64,000 bases of DNA from SZAS-79 sp964599095 (GCA_964599095.1 CAZREB010000002.1:186001-250000), one strand, 5' to 3'; numbered from the stretch's first letter, positions 52,904 to 61,829 are shown. Translations and numbers: made by a program. Notes: a model not told the origin generated them from the sequence alone.

Positions 52904-54157
52904 CTACAGTGTGTTGGTGAAGGCGCGGCCGCCCTGCATGACCAGCTTGAGGCGGGCGCGCTCCTCGAGGATGCGGATGTCGGCCAGCGGATCGCCGTCC
53001 ACCACGAGGATGTCGGCCAAGCGGCCGGCTTCGACCACGCCGACGTCGCTGCGGCCGATGCACTCTGCCGCGCGACCGGTGGCTGCGACCAGCGCCTCCA
53101 TCGGCGTCATGCCGAGCCAGTCGACCATGAACCGCAGTTCGACCAGGTTCTCGCCCACCAGCAGCCGGTGCGACTGGTCGGTGCCGAATGCGACCCTGAC
53201 ACCCTTTTTGACCGCGTGCTTCCAGAGCGGGATCTGCCTCTGCATGCGCTCGTAGATGTCGTGTTCCTTGGAGGCTTCGTTGGCGAGCTGCTGCTTGTCC
53301 CACGCGGTGTTGGCCTTGCGGTGTTCGAGGGACAGCGGCACCAGCGCGAGCGTCGGCACCCACCAGGTGCCGGTCTCGATCATTTTCTCCACGCAGGGCT
53401 CGTCGATGAACCAGCCGTGCTCGAGCGAGTGGATGTTCGCCTCGAGCGCGGTGCGGATGCCATCGACGCCCTCGGCGTGCACCGCGACCGTCTTCCTGCG
53501 CATCGCCGCCTCGGTCACCGCCACCTTGATCTCCTCCAGCGTGAACTGCGGCTCGTCCCACGAGTCGGTCACCGAGGTGATCCCGCCGGTGGCGCAGATC
53601 TTGATGAAGTCGGCGCCCGCCATCAGCACGTGCCGCACCAGCCGCCGCACTTCGTCGACACCGTCGGCCACCGGGCTCGGCAGCCAGGCGCGCTTCTGCA
53701 CCCTGAGGCCCGCAGGCACCCACGCATCACCGTGCCCGCCGGTCTGCGAAATCATCGCGATCGAGATCAGCAGCCGCGGGCCCTCGACGTAGCCTTCGGC
53801 AATCGCCTCCCGGAAACCTGCATCCGCGCCGCCCATGTCGCGCGCCGTCGTCACGCCGCAGGCGAGGGTTTCCTTCAGCACCGCCGTGGAACGCAGAACG
53901 TTGTAGGTAGGCGCATTCAGCAGGTGCTGGCGCATGTCGCGCGCACGATAGGTGCCGTGAACGTGGCAGTCGATCATGCCCGGCAGGATCGTGCGGCCGG
54001 CCGCATCGATCACCTGCGCGCCCTTGGGGGCGGAGAGCCCTGCGCCCACGGCCGCGATCCGCTCTCCCTCGACGATCACGGTCGCGTTCCTGACCGGATC
54101 GCGCCCGCTGCCGTCGATCAGAGTGCCGCCGACGATTGCAATCGTCCTGTCCGCCAC
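52904..54157 (-). CDS. Amidohydrolase-family metal-dependent hydrolase
   Basis: A 417-residue TIM-barrel amidohydrolase. The N-terminal beta-sandwich strand is TIAIVGGTLIDGSG, the metal site is GMIDCHVHG (HxH, residues about 63-71), other metal ligands are in VAVHAEG and HSLEHGW, and the catalytic aspartate is in AFGTDQSH. It is imidazolonepropionase/prolidase-like and would open a cyclic amide or similar bond. GTG 54157 shares one base with the ALDH stop, so translation is coupled. Confidence 0.85.
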   Translation of the reverse strand: MADRTIAIVGGTLIDGSGRDPVRNATVIVEGERIAAVGAGLSAPKGAQVIDAAGRTILPGMIDCHVHGTYRARDMRQHLLNAPTYNVLRSTAVLKETLACGVTTARDMGGADAGFREAIAEGYVEGPRLLISIAMISQTGGHGDAWVPAGLRVQKRAWLPSPVADGVDEVRRLVRHVLMAGADFIKICATGGITSVTDSWDEPQFTLEEIKVAVTEAAMRRKTVAVHAEGVDGIRTALEANIHSLEHGWFIDEPCVEKMIETGTWWVPTLALVPLSLEHRKANTAWDKQQLANEASKEHDIYERMQRQIPLWKHAVKKGVRVAFGTDQSHRLLVGENLVELRFMVDWLGMTPMEALVAATGRAAECIGRSDVGVVEAGRLADILVVDGDPLADIRILEERARLKLVMQGGRAFTNTL

Positions 54158-55611
54158 TAGTCCTCCAGGTCCACGAAAACGTTCTTCACTTCGGTGTAGA
54201 GCGACAACGCATGCATGCCGAGTTCGCGCCCCAGCCCCGATTTCTTGTAGCCGCCGAAAGGCGCGAAGTAGCCGTAGCGGCTCGCGCTGCCATGCGAGTT
54301 TACGCTGACCATGCCGGTGCGCAGCGCCCGCGCGACGCGCAGTCCGCGCGCGAGATTGCGGGTCCACACCGAGCCGTTCAGGCCGTACGGGCTATCGTTG
54401 GCCAGCTGCACCGCCTCCGCCTCCGTATCGAAGGGAATCACGACCACCACCGGGCCGAAGATCTCCTCCTGCGCCACGCGCATCGAGTTCTTCGCCCCGG
54501 AGAGGATCGTAGGTGCGTAGTAAGCCCCGTTCGCCAGGCCTTCCGGCCGGCCGCCGCCGGTGACCACCGTGCAGCCTTCCGATTTGCCGAGCTGCACGTA
54601 GCCGTCGACCGAATTCCACTGCGATTTCGAGACCAACGGGCCGATCTCGGTCGCCGGGTCGAGCGGGTCGCCGACACGCGCGTCCCGCGCCGCTGCCGCA
54701 AACGCCTCCGTGAAAGCTTCGGCCGCCGAGCGCTCGACGAATACCCGCGTGCGCGCGGAGCAGCTCTGCCCGGCATTGCCGAACCCGGCCTTGACCGCCT
54801 GGCCCGCGGCCTTTGCGATGTGCGCATCCGCGAAGATGATGTTCGGGCTCTTGCCGCCGAGCTCGAGCGTGATCCGCTTGATGTCGTCCGCACCGAGCTT
54901 GAGAAGCTTCGCGCCGGTGGTCGTTTCGCCGGTAAACGAGATCTTGTCGATGCCGCGATGCGTGGCGATCCGCTCGCCGAGCGCCGCGCCCGGCCCGGGC
55001 AGGATGTTGAGGACGCCCGCCGGAACGCCGGCCTCCAGCGCAATCTCGCCCAGCATCAGCGCGGTCAGCGGCGTGTAACTCGCCGGCTTGAGGATCACGG
55101 TGCAGCCGGCCGCGAGCGCCGGCGCCACTTTCCACGCCGCGGCGAGGAAGGGGAAATTCCACGGCGTGATCGCGGCCACCACGCCCAGGGGCTCGCGCAG
55201 CGTGAAGTCGAGCACGTTCGAACCCATGGGGATCGTGTCGCCGAAGAACTTGTCCATTGCGCCGGCGTAGTACTCGAACACGTTGGCCGCGCTTTCGACC
55301 TCGTTCAACGAATTGGCGATCGTCTTGCCGCCATTGCGCGTTTCGATCTCGGCGATGCGCGCCGCGTTCCTGCGGATGCCGTCGGCGATCGCGCGCAGGT
55401 ACTTGCCGCGCGCAAAAGGCTGCATGCCGGACCACTTGCCGGATTCGAACGCGCGCCGCGCAGCGGCCGCTGCGCGATCGACATCGGCCACGCCGGCCTT
55501 CGAGACATCGGCGAGCGCCGAGAAGTCGATCGGGCTCGCGGTCGAGAACGTTTCACCCGACGCCGCGGGCGCGAAAGTCCCGTCGATCAGCAGTTGCGTC
55601 TGCAGCTTCAT
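54157..55611 (-). CDS. NAD(P)-dependent aldehyde dehydrogenase
   Basis: A 484-residue ALDH-superfamily enzyme oxidising an aldehyde to a carboxylate. Features are ITPWNFPFLAAAWKVAPALAAG (residues 148-169), FTGETTTGAKL, the catalytic glutamate in LELGGKSPNI, the catalytic cysteine in FGNAGQSCSARTRVFV, and EEIFGPVVVV. It sits in the NadC-like operon. Its natural substrate is not evident. Confidence 0.92.
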   Translation of the reverse strand: MKLQTQLLIDGTFAPAASGETFSTASPIDFSALADVSKAGVADVDRAAAAARRAFESGKWSGMQPFARGKYLRAIADGIRRNAARIAEIETRNGGKTIANSLNEVESAANVFEYYAGAMDKFFGDTIPMGSNVLDFTLREPLGVVAAITPWNFPFLAAAWKVAPALAAGCTVILKPASYTPLTALMLGEIALEAGVPAGVLNILPGPGAALGERIATHRGIDKISFTGETTTGAKLLKLGADDIKRITLELGGKSPNIIFADAHIAKAAGQAVKAGFGNAGQSCSARTRVFVERSAAEAFTEAFAAAARDARVGDPLDPATEIGPLVSKSQWNSVDGYVQLGKSEGCTVVTGGGRPEGLANGAYYAPTILSGAKNSMRVAQEEIFGPVVVVIPFDTEAEAVQLANDSPYGLNGSVWTRNLARGLRVARALRTGMVSVNSHGSASRYGYFAPFGGYKKSGLGRELGMHALSLYTEVKNVFVDLED

Positions 55612-55635
55612 GCCGGGTGTCTCATCCGCCGAATT

Positions 55636-56409
55636 TCATCCAAACAACCGCTCGCAATGCGCCGGCAGCTCGGCGAGGCTCTTCAGGTGGATGTCGACCT
55701 CAGGGGCGATCTCGGTTGCGTCGGGTGCGATCCATGCGGTGTGCAGTCCGAGCGCCTTGGCGCCCTTGACGTCGTTCCTCAAGTCGTCGCCGACCATCAG
55801 CGTCCTGCCCGGCGGCGCAGGCAGCGCGGCCAGCGCAGGCGCATAGCAATCGGCGTGCGGCTTCATCCATCCGGTATCGGAGGAGACGACGATGGTCTCG
55901 AAGTGATGCCGCATCCCGAAGCGCTCCAGCGTCGCCCCGACCACCGGGCCATGCGGATAGTTCGACACCACGCCGAGCCGGTACTTCGCGGCCAGCGCCG
56001 CGACGGTCTCGGCCGCGTCGTCGAGCAGCCGCGCACCCAGCGTGACCTCGCGCCCGAGGGCGTCGGACATCCTGCGATAGAGCGTGCGGTCGGCCAGCGG
56101 CTTCATGCCTGCCAGTTCTAGCGCCATCGCGAACCGGTCGTCGAAGGTGTGCTCGCGCTGCGTCTGCTTCGAGGCCGCGATCTGCGTGCGGCACGCCTCG
56201 TGGTAATACTCGATGAACATCGCCACCGGCAGTTGCGGGCAGTCGCCGCCGATGTGGGGACAGACGTGCTCGTCGTAGATGCGCTCGACGCAGGCCAGGT
56301 GCCGGTCCGGGTCGTGGATCATGCCCGGGATCCACATCAGGGTTTCGCCCCAGTCGAACAGCACCACCGGCCGGGACTCCCTGTCCTGCGCGCCCACCGC
56401 TTTCGCCAT
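55636..56409 (-). CDS. HAD-superfamily phosphatase-like hydrolase
   Basis: A 257-residue HAD protein. Motif I is VVLFDWGETLMW (residues 15-26), motif II is VVSNYPHG, the lysine is in GWMKPHADCY, and motif IV is MVGDDLRNDVKGAKALG. It has a long helical cap between motif I and II. In motif I the second Asp is replaced by Gly (DWGET), as in several HAD-IA groups. Its start shares one base with the end of the OMPDC-like gene. It could dephosphorylate the nucleotide made by the upstream enzymes. Confidence 0.85.
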   Translation of the reverse strand: MAKAVGAQDRESRPVVLFDWGETLMWIPGMIHDPDRHLACVERIYDEHVCPHIGGDCPQLPVAMFIEYYHEACRTQIAASKQTQREHTFDDRFAMALELAGMKPLADRTLYRRMSDALGREVTLGARLLDDAAETVAALAAKYRLGVVSNYPHGPVVGATLERFGMRHHFETIVVSSDTGWMKPHADCYAPALAALPAPPGRTLMVGDDLRNDVKGAKALGLHTAWIAPDATEIAPEVDIHLKSLAELPAHCERLFG

Positions 56410-57137
56410 CAGGCGGCCGCCGCCATGGCTTCGTCCACCAGCGAGCGCGCGGCCGCGGCCTGGTCCGGTGCGCCGTAGACCGCGCGGCCCACCACGCCAT
56501 AGACGCTGCAGCCGTTGGCCGCGCGAACGAGGTCGCCGATCTTGCCGCCCAGCGGGCCGATGCCCGGCACGACGAACACCGGTGCGCGCAATTTGGATTT
56601 CAATCGCGCCGAGTGATGGCGCAGCTTGTCGGTGGTGTTGCCGGGCACGACGAAGTGGTTCGCGCCGCACTCGACCGCCTTGTCGATGATCCGTTCGAGC
56701 GCATCGTCGGCCACGTAGCCGCCGCCGCTGATGTTGAAGTCCGGGAACGGCAGGTCACCACCCACCAGGGGCAGGATGCCCTGCTTGATCGACTCGCCGA
56801 CGAAGCCCTCGACCGCGCGCGGGCCGGCCAGCGGGAAGAGGATCAACCCGTCGACCTTCGCCTCGGCGCAGAGCGCGGCGTACTTGGCGGCCATGTCGAA
56901 CACGTCGGGGCCGGCCTTCTGGTGGTCGTACAGCAGCGGCAGGTCGGTGTGCTCGCGGAACTGGCGAACGGTCTCGGCCAGGCCCAGCCGCAGCGCGGTC
57001 GTCATGCCGAGCTTGTAGCCGACGACGCCGTCGACGCGGGTCGTCTGCTCGACCGTCTTCTTGCAGGCATCGACCGTGTCGGCGTCGAGCGCAACGATGA
57101 TGCCGTGCTTCGTGCGGAACCGCACGGCGCGCGCCAT
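56409..57137 (-). CDS. Orotidine-5'-phosphate-decarboxylase-like protein
   Basis: A 242-residue TIM-barrel protein of the OMPDC/HUMPS suprafamily. The N-terminal strand is IIVALDADTVDACKKTV, the active-site loop is LLYDHQKAGPDVFDMA near residues 68-83, a phosphate-gripping end is VVPGIGPLGGKI, and YGVVGRAVYG is near 217-226. The acidic-lysine cluster reads DHQKAGPD; the canonical motif is DxKxxDI. The enzyme may be a distant PyrF or may decarboxylate another nucleotide. It is 2 bases after the NadC-like gene, so the two are likely sequential steps. Confidence 0.75.
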   Translation of the reverse strand: MARAVRFRTKHGIIVALDADTVDACKKTVEQTTRVDGVVGYKLGMTTALRLGLAETVRQFREHTDLPLLYDHQKAGPDVFDMAAKYAALCAEAKVDGLILFPLAGPRAVEGFVGESIKQGILPLVGGDLPFPDFNISGGGYVADDALERIIDKAVECGANHFVVPGNTTDKLRHHSARLKSKLRAPVFVVPGIGPLGGKIGDLVRAANGCSVYGVVGRAVYGAPDQAAAARSLVDEAMAAAA

Positions 57138-57139
57138 GG

Positions 57140-58030
57140 TCAGCCGGCCGCCTTCAAGCGCTGGATGGTGCGGATCGCGCTCGGCTTGATGTCCTTCACG
57201 TCGAGGCTGATGTCGACCGCCTTGACCGTATGCGTGAGGTCGCCCACCGAGATCACGTCCACGCCGGTTTCCGCGATGGCAACGATCGTGCTTTCGTTCA
57301 CGCCGCCAGAGGCCTCGGTGATCGCGCGCTTGTTCACGAGCTTGAGGCCCTCGCGCATCTCGTCCAGGTCCATGTTGTCGAACATGATGACTTCGACGCC
57401 GCAGTCGAGCGCCTCCTGCACCATCGCGAGCGACTCGCACTCGACCTCGATCTTGAAGGTGTGCTGCGCGCGCGAACGCAGGATCTCGATCGCGTTCCGG
57501 ATATTGCCGGCGATCTTGATGTGGTTGTCCTTGACCAGCACGCAGTTGGTCAGGTTGAAGATGTGGTTGTGCGCGCCGCCGACGCGCACCGCGTATTTCT
57601 GCACCATGCGCAGGCCCGGCCAGCCCTTGCGGGTGTCGGTCAGTCGCACGTTGGTGTGCTTGACGAGGTTCACGTAGCGCCGGGTCTTGGTCGCGATGCC
57701 CGACAGCTGCTGGATCCAGTCGAGCGCCGCGCGCTCGATCATGAAGAATGCAGACGCCTTCGCGCGGATCTTGAGCAGCACCGTGCCGGGCCCGATCTCG
57801 GCGCCTTCCTCGACGCAGTGCTCGATCTGCGCCTCCGGGTCGATCAGCTTGATCGTCTCGTCGGCGAACAGGAGCCCGCACGCCACGCCGTTGCCCTTGG
57901 CGTAGATCTGCGCGGTCTGGACCGGGTCGTCGTCCCAAACCAGGAATCCCCCGGTGGTGTCCCCGGCGTTGAGCTCCTCGCGCAGGCCTTGCTCGACCAG
58001 CGGCCGGATCATGAATCGGTTCAAGCGCAT
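57140..58030 (-). CDS. NadC-like phosphoribosyltransferase (quinolinate PRTase family)
   Basis: A 296-residue protein of type II phosphoribosyltransferase fold. Typical parts are an N-terminal alpha/beta sandwich, LTDTRKGWPGLRMVQKYAV near residues 133-151, VLVKDNHI near 166-173, and a C-terminal barrel with VEVIMFDNMD, EASGGV and VISVGDLTHT. In NadC a conserved GGGxNHRxGLxD binds the substrate carboxylates; here it reads GGAHNHIFNLTN. The arginine is isoleucine and the aspartate is asparagine, so the substrate is probably not quinolinate. ATG 58030 removes a poor N-terminal extension. It is the first gene of the leftward operon. Confidence 0.8.
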   Translation of the reverse strand: MRLNRFMIRPLVEQGLREELNAGDTTGGFLVWDDDPVQTAQIYAKGNGVACGLLFADETIKLIDPEAQIEHCVEEGAEIGPGTVLLKIRAKASAFFMIERAALDWIQQLSGIATKTRRYVNLVKHTNVRLTDTRKGWPGLRMVQKYAVRVGGAHNHIFNLTNCVLVKDNHIKIAGNIRNAIEILRSRAQHTFKIEVECESLAMVQEALDCGVEVIMFDNMDLDEMREGLKLVNKRAITEASGGVNESTIVAIAETGVDVISVGDLTHTVKAVDISLDVKDIKPSAIRTIQRLKAAG

Positions 58031-58093
58031 GGCGTTCTCCCGTGAAAAAGCAGGCCCGCAGTGTAAGCCCCCCACGCCCCGGCGCCGCGCTTT

Positions 58094-58127
58094 ATTCCAA
58101 TCCGGAATATTGCGCAATGCGCATTGC
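58094..58127. promoter_or_regulatory. Overlapping palindromes in a divergent promoter region
   Basis: ATTCC-AATCC-GGAAT (58094-58108), ATTGCGCAAT (58109-58118) and the perfect 14-base GCAATGCGCATTGC (58114-58127) adjoin or overlap. The stretch lies 64-97 bases upstream of the NadC-like start and about 165 bases before the 2Fe-2S subunit start. It is probably the operator of a regulator shared by both operons. No regulator gene is adjacent. Confidence 0.55.
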
Positions 58128-58238
58128 AGCAAAGCCTTTCCGGGACAGTTGCGGCCGGTTCGCCATTCGGACTACAGTACTGCGCCGCGCACCTCTCGCA
58201 CCGGCGCGCGACCGGCCTAAGACATGCAGCAATACGAC

Positions 58239-58257
58239 GGCTGCGGAGAACGCAGCC
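58239..58257 (+). other. Hairpin in the leader of the molybdenum hydroxylase operon
   Basis: GGCTGCG-GAGAA-CGCAGCC forms a perfect 7-bp stem with a 5-base loop, ending 33 bases before the GTG at 58291. It may be a leader structure or part of an operator. No T-run follows, so it is not an obvious terminator. Confidence 0.4.
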
Positions 58258-58290
58258 TTGAGCGCAGTATTCAGACCCTGGGAGACTCAA

Positions 58291-58740
58291 GTGGCGCGCC
58301 TGACAATCAATGGAAAAGCAGTCAACGTCGATGTAGACCCGAGCACCCCGCTTCTCTGGGTGATCCGGGAGCAGCTCGGACTCACCGGCACCAAGTACGG
58401 CTGCGGCGTCGCCCAGTGCGGCGCCTGCACGGTCCACATGAACGGCGAGGCGCTGCGCTCCTGCGCGATGCCGGTCAGCGCGGCCGAAGGCAAGAACATC
58501 ACCACCATCGAGGGCCTTGCGCAGAAGGGCGTGCTCACCAAGGTGCAGAAGGCCTGGATAGAGCACGACGTGCCGCAATGCGGCTACTGCCAGTCGGGCA
58601 TGATCATGGCGGTGTCAGCGCTCCTCAAGGTGAAGCCCAAGCCTACGGATGCCGACATCGACGCGGCGATCACGAACATCTGCCGCTGCGGCACTTTCCA
58701 GCAGGTCCGCGAGGCGATCCACGCCGCGGCCAAGGCCTGA
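58291..58740 (+). CDS. Molybdenum hydroxylase 2Fe-2S subunit (IorA-like)
   Basis: A 149-residue electron-transfer subunit. The ferredoxin-type cluster is YGCGVAQCGACTVHMNG (residues about 40-56), and the second helical cluster has CGYCQSGMIM and CRCGTFQQVREAI. It matches the small subunit of isoquinoline 1-oxidoreductase and related aldehyde oxidases. The start GTG 58291 is preceded by GGGAG. It partners with the large subunit 10 bases downstream. Confidence 0.92.
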   Translation: MARLTINGKAVNVDVDPSTPLLWVIREQLGLTGTKYGCGVAQCGACTVHMNGEALRSCAMPVSAAEGKNITTIEGLAQKGVLTKVQKAWIEHDVPQCGYCQSGMIMAVSALLKVKPKPTDADIDAAITNICRCGTFQQVREAIHAAAKA

Positions 58741-58750
58741 GGGGGACACC

Positions 58751-60928
58751 ATGAAAATCGCAACCCCGAAGATCACCCGCCGCCAGTTCATCGTCAGCTC
58801 GGCCGCGGTCGGCGGCGGCCTCGCCCTCGGCCTGCGCCTGCCCTATGGCGGCCCCACCGTGGTGCGCGCGGCCGACGGCTCGCCTGAAATCGGCGCCTGG
58901 GTCGTGATCCGCCCGGACGAAACCGTGGTGGTGAGGATCGCCCGCTCCGAGATGGGCCAGGGCTCGTTGACGGGCCTGGCGCAGATGGTCGCCGAGGAAC
59001 TCGAGTGCGACTGGAAGAAGGTCACCACCGAATACCCGACGCCCGGGACCAACGTCGCCCGCAAGCGGATCTGGGGCGACTTCGGCACCGGCGGCAGCCG
59101 CGGCATCCGCACCTCGCACGATTACGTCCGCAAGGGCGGCGCCGCCGCGCGCATGATGCTCGTGCAGGCCGCCGCCAACCAGTGGAAAGTGCCGGTCTCC
59201 GAGTGCAGCGCGGCCAACGGTTTCGTCACGCACGGCCCGACCAAGCGCCGGCTCAGCTACGGCAAGCTCGCCGAGGCCGCCGCCAAGCTCGACGTTCCCA
59301 AGGACATCACCCTCAAGGATCCCAAGGACTGGAAGATCATCGGCAAGCCGCTCAAGCGGCTGGACACCGCGGACAAGGTCACCGGCAAGCAGCAGTACAG
59401 CGCCGACGTGAAGCTGCCGGGCATGCTGTCGGCAGCGATCAAGGATGCGCCGGTGTTCGGCTCGAAGGTGGTCAGCTTCGACCAGTCGAAGGTCGCCGGC
59501 ATGAAAGGCGTGAAGAAGGTCATGGTGGTGAGGAACACCGCGGTGGCCGTCGTGGCCGACACCTGGTGGCAGGCCAAGACCGCGCTCGACGCGCTGCCCA
59601 TCGTCTGGGAGGAAGGCCCGAACAACAAGGTGTCGAGCGCCACGATCGACAAGATGCTCGAGGAAGGCCTGTCGGCGGAGCAGGCTTTCGTGCACAACCA
59701 GAACGGCGATGCCAAGGCCGCGCTGGCGGGCGCCGGCAAGAAGATCGAGGCGGTGTACGACTACCCCTACCAGAACCACGCCTGCATGGAGCCGCTGAAC
59801 GCGACCGCGCTCTATACGCCCGAGCGCTGCCAGGTCTGGACCGGGACGCAGAACGGCGAAGCCGCGCTGGCCGCGGCCGCCGAGGCCTCGGGACTGCCGG
59901 TCGACAAGTGCGACGTGCACAAGATGCTGCTCGGCGGCGGTTTCGGCCGCAAGGGCATGTCCGACTACGTGACGCAGGCGGTGGTGATCGCCAAGGAAAT
60001 GCCCGGCACACCGGTCAAACTGCTCTGGTCGCGCGAAGAGGACATGACGCACGGCCGCTACCACCCGATCATGAAGGCACGCCTCACCGCGGCGCTGGAC
60101 AACAGCGGCAACATTGCCGGCATGCACATCCGCCTGTCGGGACAGTCGATCCTTGCCGCGGTGCGGCCCGAGGCCCTCGACAAGGGCAAGGACCCGTTCT
60201 CGTTCCAGGGCTTCTGGCCGACCGGCGAGCATTCGCTGGAATACACGATCCCGAACCTGCTGATCGACCACGCGATGCGCAACACGCACGTGCCGCCGGG
60301 CTTCTGGCGCGGCGTGAACATCAACCAGAACGCGATCTTCCTCGAATGCTTCGTCGACGAACTCGCGCACGCCGCGGGGCAGGACGCGCTCGAATTCCGG
60401 CGCAAGATGCTCACCAGCCACCCGAAACTGCTCGCGGTGCTGAACGCTGTCGCCGAAAAGGGCGCCTGGGGCAAGCCTGCCGCCGGGCACCACCAGGGCC
60501 TCGCTGTCTTCAGGGCCTTCGGCAGCTACGTCGGTGCGTGCGCGGAAATCTCGGTCAGGGACGGCAACAAGATCAAGATCCACAAGATCACGGCGGCCAC
60601 CGACACCGGTTATGCGGTCAACCCGGCACAGATCGAGCGCCAGATCGCCGGGTCGTTCGTCTACGGCCTGTCGGCGGTGTTCGACCAGGCCTGCACCGTC
60701 AAGGACGGCCACATCGAGCAGACCAACTTCCACGAGTACAACTCGATGCGCATCGCGCAGATGCCCAAGGTCGAGTCGATCGTGATGCCTTCGGGCGGGT
60801 TCTGGGGCGGCGTCGGCGAGCCGACGATCTGCGTGGCTGCGCCGGCGGTGCTGAATGCGTTCTTCCGTGCGACCGGCAAGCGCATCCGCAGCTTCCCGCT
60901 GAAGAACCACGGCATCACGCTCGTCTAG
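58751..60928 (+). CDS. Molybdopterin-binding hydroxylase large subunit (IorB-like)
   Basis: A 725-residue Mo-hydroxylase of the xanthine dehydrogenase family, closest in layout to IorB. It has a Tat signal (TRRQFIVSSAAVGGG at residues 9-23), which points to the periplasm. Substrate and Mo-pterin motifs are RSEMGQGSLTG, GGGFGRKGMSDY, GFWRGVN and the catalytic GGVGEPTICV near the C-terminus. It would hydroxylate a heteroaromatic ring or aldehyde using water. SoxX follows after 3 bases, so the hydroxylase and Sox proteins are expressed together, and all appear to work outside the cytoplasm. Confidence 0.92.
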   Translation: MKIATPKITRRQFIVSSAAVGGGLALGLRLPYGGPTVVRAADGSPEIGAWVVIRPDETVVVRIARSEMGQGSLTGLAQMVAEELECDWKKVTTEYPTPGTNVARKRIWGDFGTGGSRGIRTSHDYVRKGGAAARMMLVQAAANQWKVPVSECSAANGFVTHGPTKRRLSYGKLAEAAAKLDVPKDITLKDPKDWKIIGKPLKRLDTADKVTGKQQYSADVKLPGMLSAAIKDAPVFGSKVVSFDQSKVAGMKGVKKVMVVRNTAVAVVADTWWQAKTALDALPIVWEEGPNNKVSSATIDKMLEEGLSAEQAFVHNQNGDAKAALAGAGKKIEAVYDYPYQNHACMEPLNATALYTPERCQVWTGTQNGEAALAAAAEASGLPVDKCDVHKMLLGGGFGRKGMSDYVTQAVVIAKEMPGTPVKLLWSREEDMTHGRYHPIMKARLTAALDNSGNIAGMHIRLSGQSILAAVRPEALDKGKDPFSFQGFWPTGEHSLEYTIPNLLIDHAMRNTHVPPGFWRGVNINQNAIFLECFVDELAHAAGQDALEFRRKMLTSHPKLLAVLNAVAEKGAWGKPAAGHHQGLAVFRAFGSYVGACAEISVRDGNKIKIHKITAATDTGYAVNPAQIERQIAGSFVYGLSAVFDQACTVKDGHIEQTNFHEYNSMRIAQMPKVESIVMPSGGFWGGVGEPTICVAAPAVLNAFFRATGKRIRSFPLKNHGITLV

Positions 60929-60931
60929 GCG

Positions 60932-61354
60932 GTGCTCAGGATCCTGGCCGCCGCGGCGTTGCTCTCGGCCACTGCCGCGGCGGGCCAGGATACGACGCAG
61001 GATTCGATCCGCGATTCGCTCACCGGGGCCAAAGGGGACCCGGCGCGCGGCCGCGCCATCGTCGCAAACCGCCAGGTGGGCCTGTGCCTGCTGTGCCACA
61101 GCGGGCCGTTTCCGGAAGAGCGCTTCCAGGGCGACCTCGCGCCGAACCTCGAGGGCGCAGGCAGGCGGTGGACCGAGGCACAGTTGCGGCAACGGATCGT
61201 CGACTCGCGCAAGTTGAACCCTTCGACCCTCATGCCCTCCTACTACAAGACCGAAGGCCTGATCCGCGTTGCACCCGCGCTTCGCGGCAAGCCGCTGCTA
61301 TCGGCCGAACAGGTCGAGGATGTGGTGGCCTACCTGAAGACGCTCGATGACTAG
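60932..61354 (+). CDS. soxX: SoxX-like monohaem cytochrome c
   Basis: A 140-residue exported cytochrome. The signal peptide is residues 1-19, and the haem-binding site GLCLLCHSG (CxxCH) is near residue 50. The downstream methionine ligand is probably in STLMPSYYKTEG. The SoxX pattern GDPARGRAIVANRQVGLCLLCH is split here around residue 35-55. With SoxA it would form the c-type complex that oxidatively loads a sulfur species onto SoxYZ. It starts GTG 60932 and overlaps soxY by 8 bases. Confidence 0.88.
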   Translation: MLRILAAAALLSATAAAGQDTTQDSIRDSLTGAKGDPARGRAIVANRQVGLCLLCHSGPFPEERFQGDLAPNLEGAGRRWTEAQLRQRIVDSRKLNPSTLMPSYYKTEGLIRVAPALRGKPLLSAEQVEDVVAYLKTLDD

Positions 61355-61829
61355 AAGACGCACCCGCCGGGAATTCCTCTCCGCCACGGCCGCGCTTGCC
61401 GCCGCGGCCGGCTTGCCGGCCGGCGTACGCGCGCAGGCGACCCGCGACCTGCGCGGCACCGAGGAGGACATGCGCATCGCGATCGGCGCATTCGTCGGAT
61501 CGAAGCCGGTGACCAAGGGGCGGGTCAAGCTGGTGGTGCCCCCCTTGGTGGACAACGGCAACACGGTGGCGATCTCGGTCGACGTGGACACCCCGATGAC
61601 CGAAGCCGACCACGTGAAGGCGATCCGCATCTTCAGCGAGCGCAATCCCGAGCCCGTCGTCCTGTCGGTCCGCCTCGGGCCGCGCGCGGGGCGCGCAAGC
61701 GTGCACACGCGCGTGCGGCTCGCCGACACGCAGACGCTGGTCGCAGTCGCCGAGATGAGCGACGGCACGTTCTGGTCCGGTTCGGCGCAGACGGTCGTGA
61801 CGATCGCCTCGTGCCTGGAGGACCTCTGA
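61347..61829 (+). CDS. soxY: SoxY-family carrier with variant ASCLE C-terminal arm
   Basis: A 160-residue protein with a Tat signal (RRTRREFLSATAAL) that normally escorts a SoxYZ pair. The Ig-like body matches SoxY (PVTKGRVKLVVPPLVDNGN, VSVDVDTPMTEADHVKAI in parts). Authentic thiosulfate SoxY ends GGCGG, whose cysteine carries the sulfur. Here the end is VVTIASCLEDL, so the cysteine is kept but the flexible glycine arm is lost. I recall a SoxY paralogue group with an AACIE arm, and this seems to be a member. The carried group is probably not thiosulfate. Confidence 0.85.
   Translation: MTRRRTRREFLSATAALAAAAGLPAGVRAQATRDLRGTEEDMRIAIGAFVGSKPVTKGRVKLVVPPLVDNGNTVAISVDVDTPMTEADHVKAIRIFSERNPEPVVLSVRLGPRAGRASVHTRVRLADTQTLVAVAEMSDGTFWSGSAQTVVTIASCLEDL

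Noticed and set aside
57140..58030. Ordinary biosynthetic NadC
   Set aside because: The NHR substrate motif is altered, and the gene lies in an operon with an OMPDC-like protein and catabolic-type enzymes, not with nadA or nadB.
58670..61192. 840-codon antisense open frame across the molybdenum hydroxylase gene
   Set aside because: It mirrors the hydroxylase and SoxX genes, shows no recognisable domain, and has the biased composition of antisense shadows.
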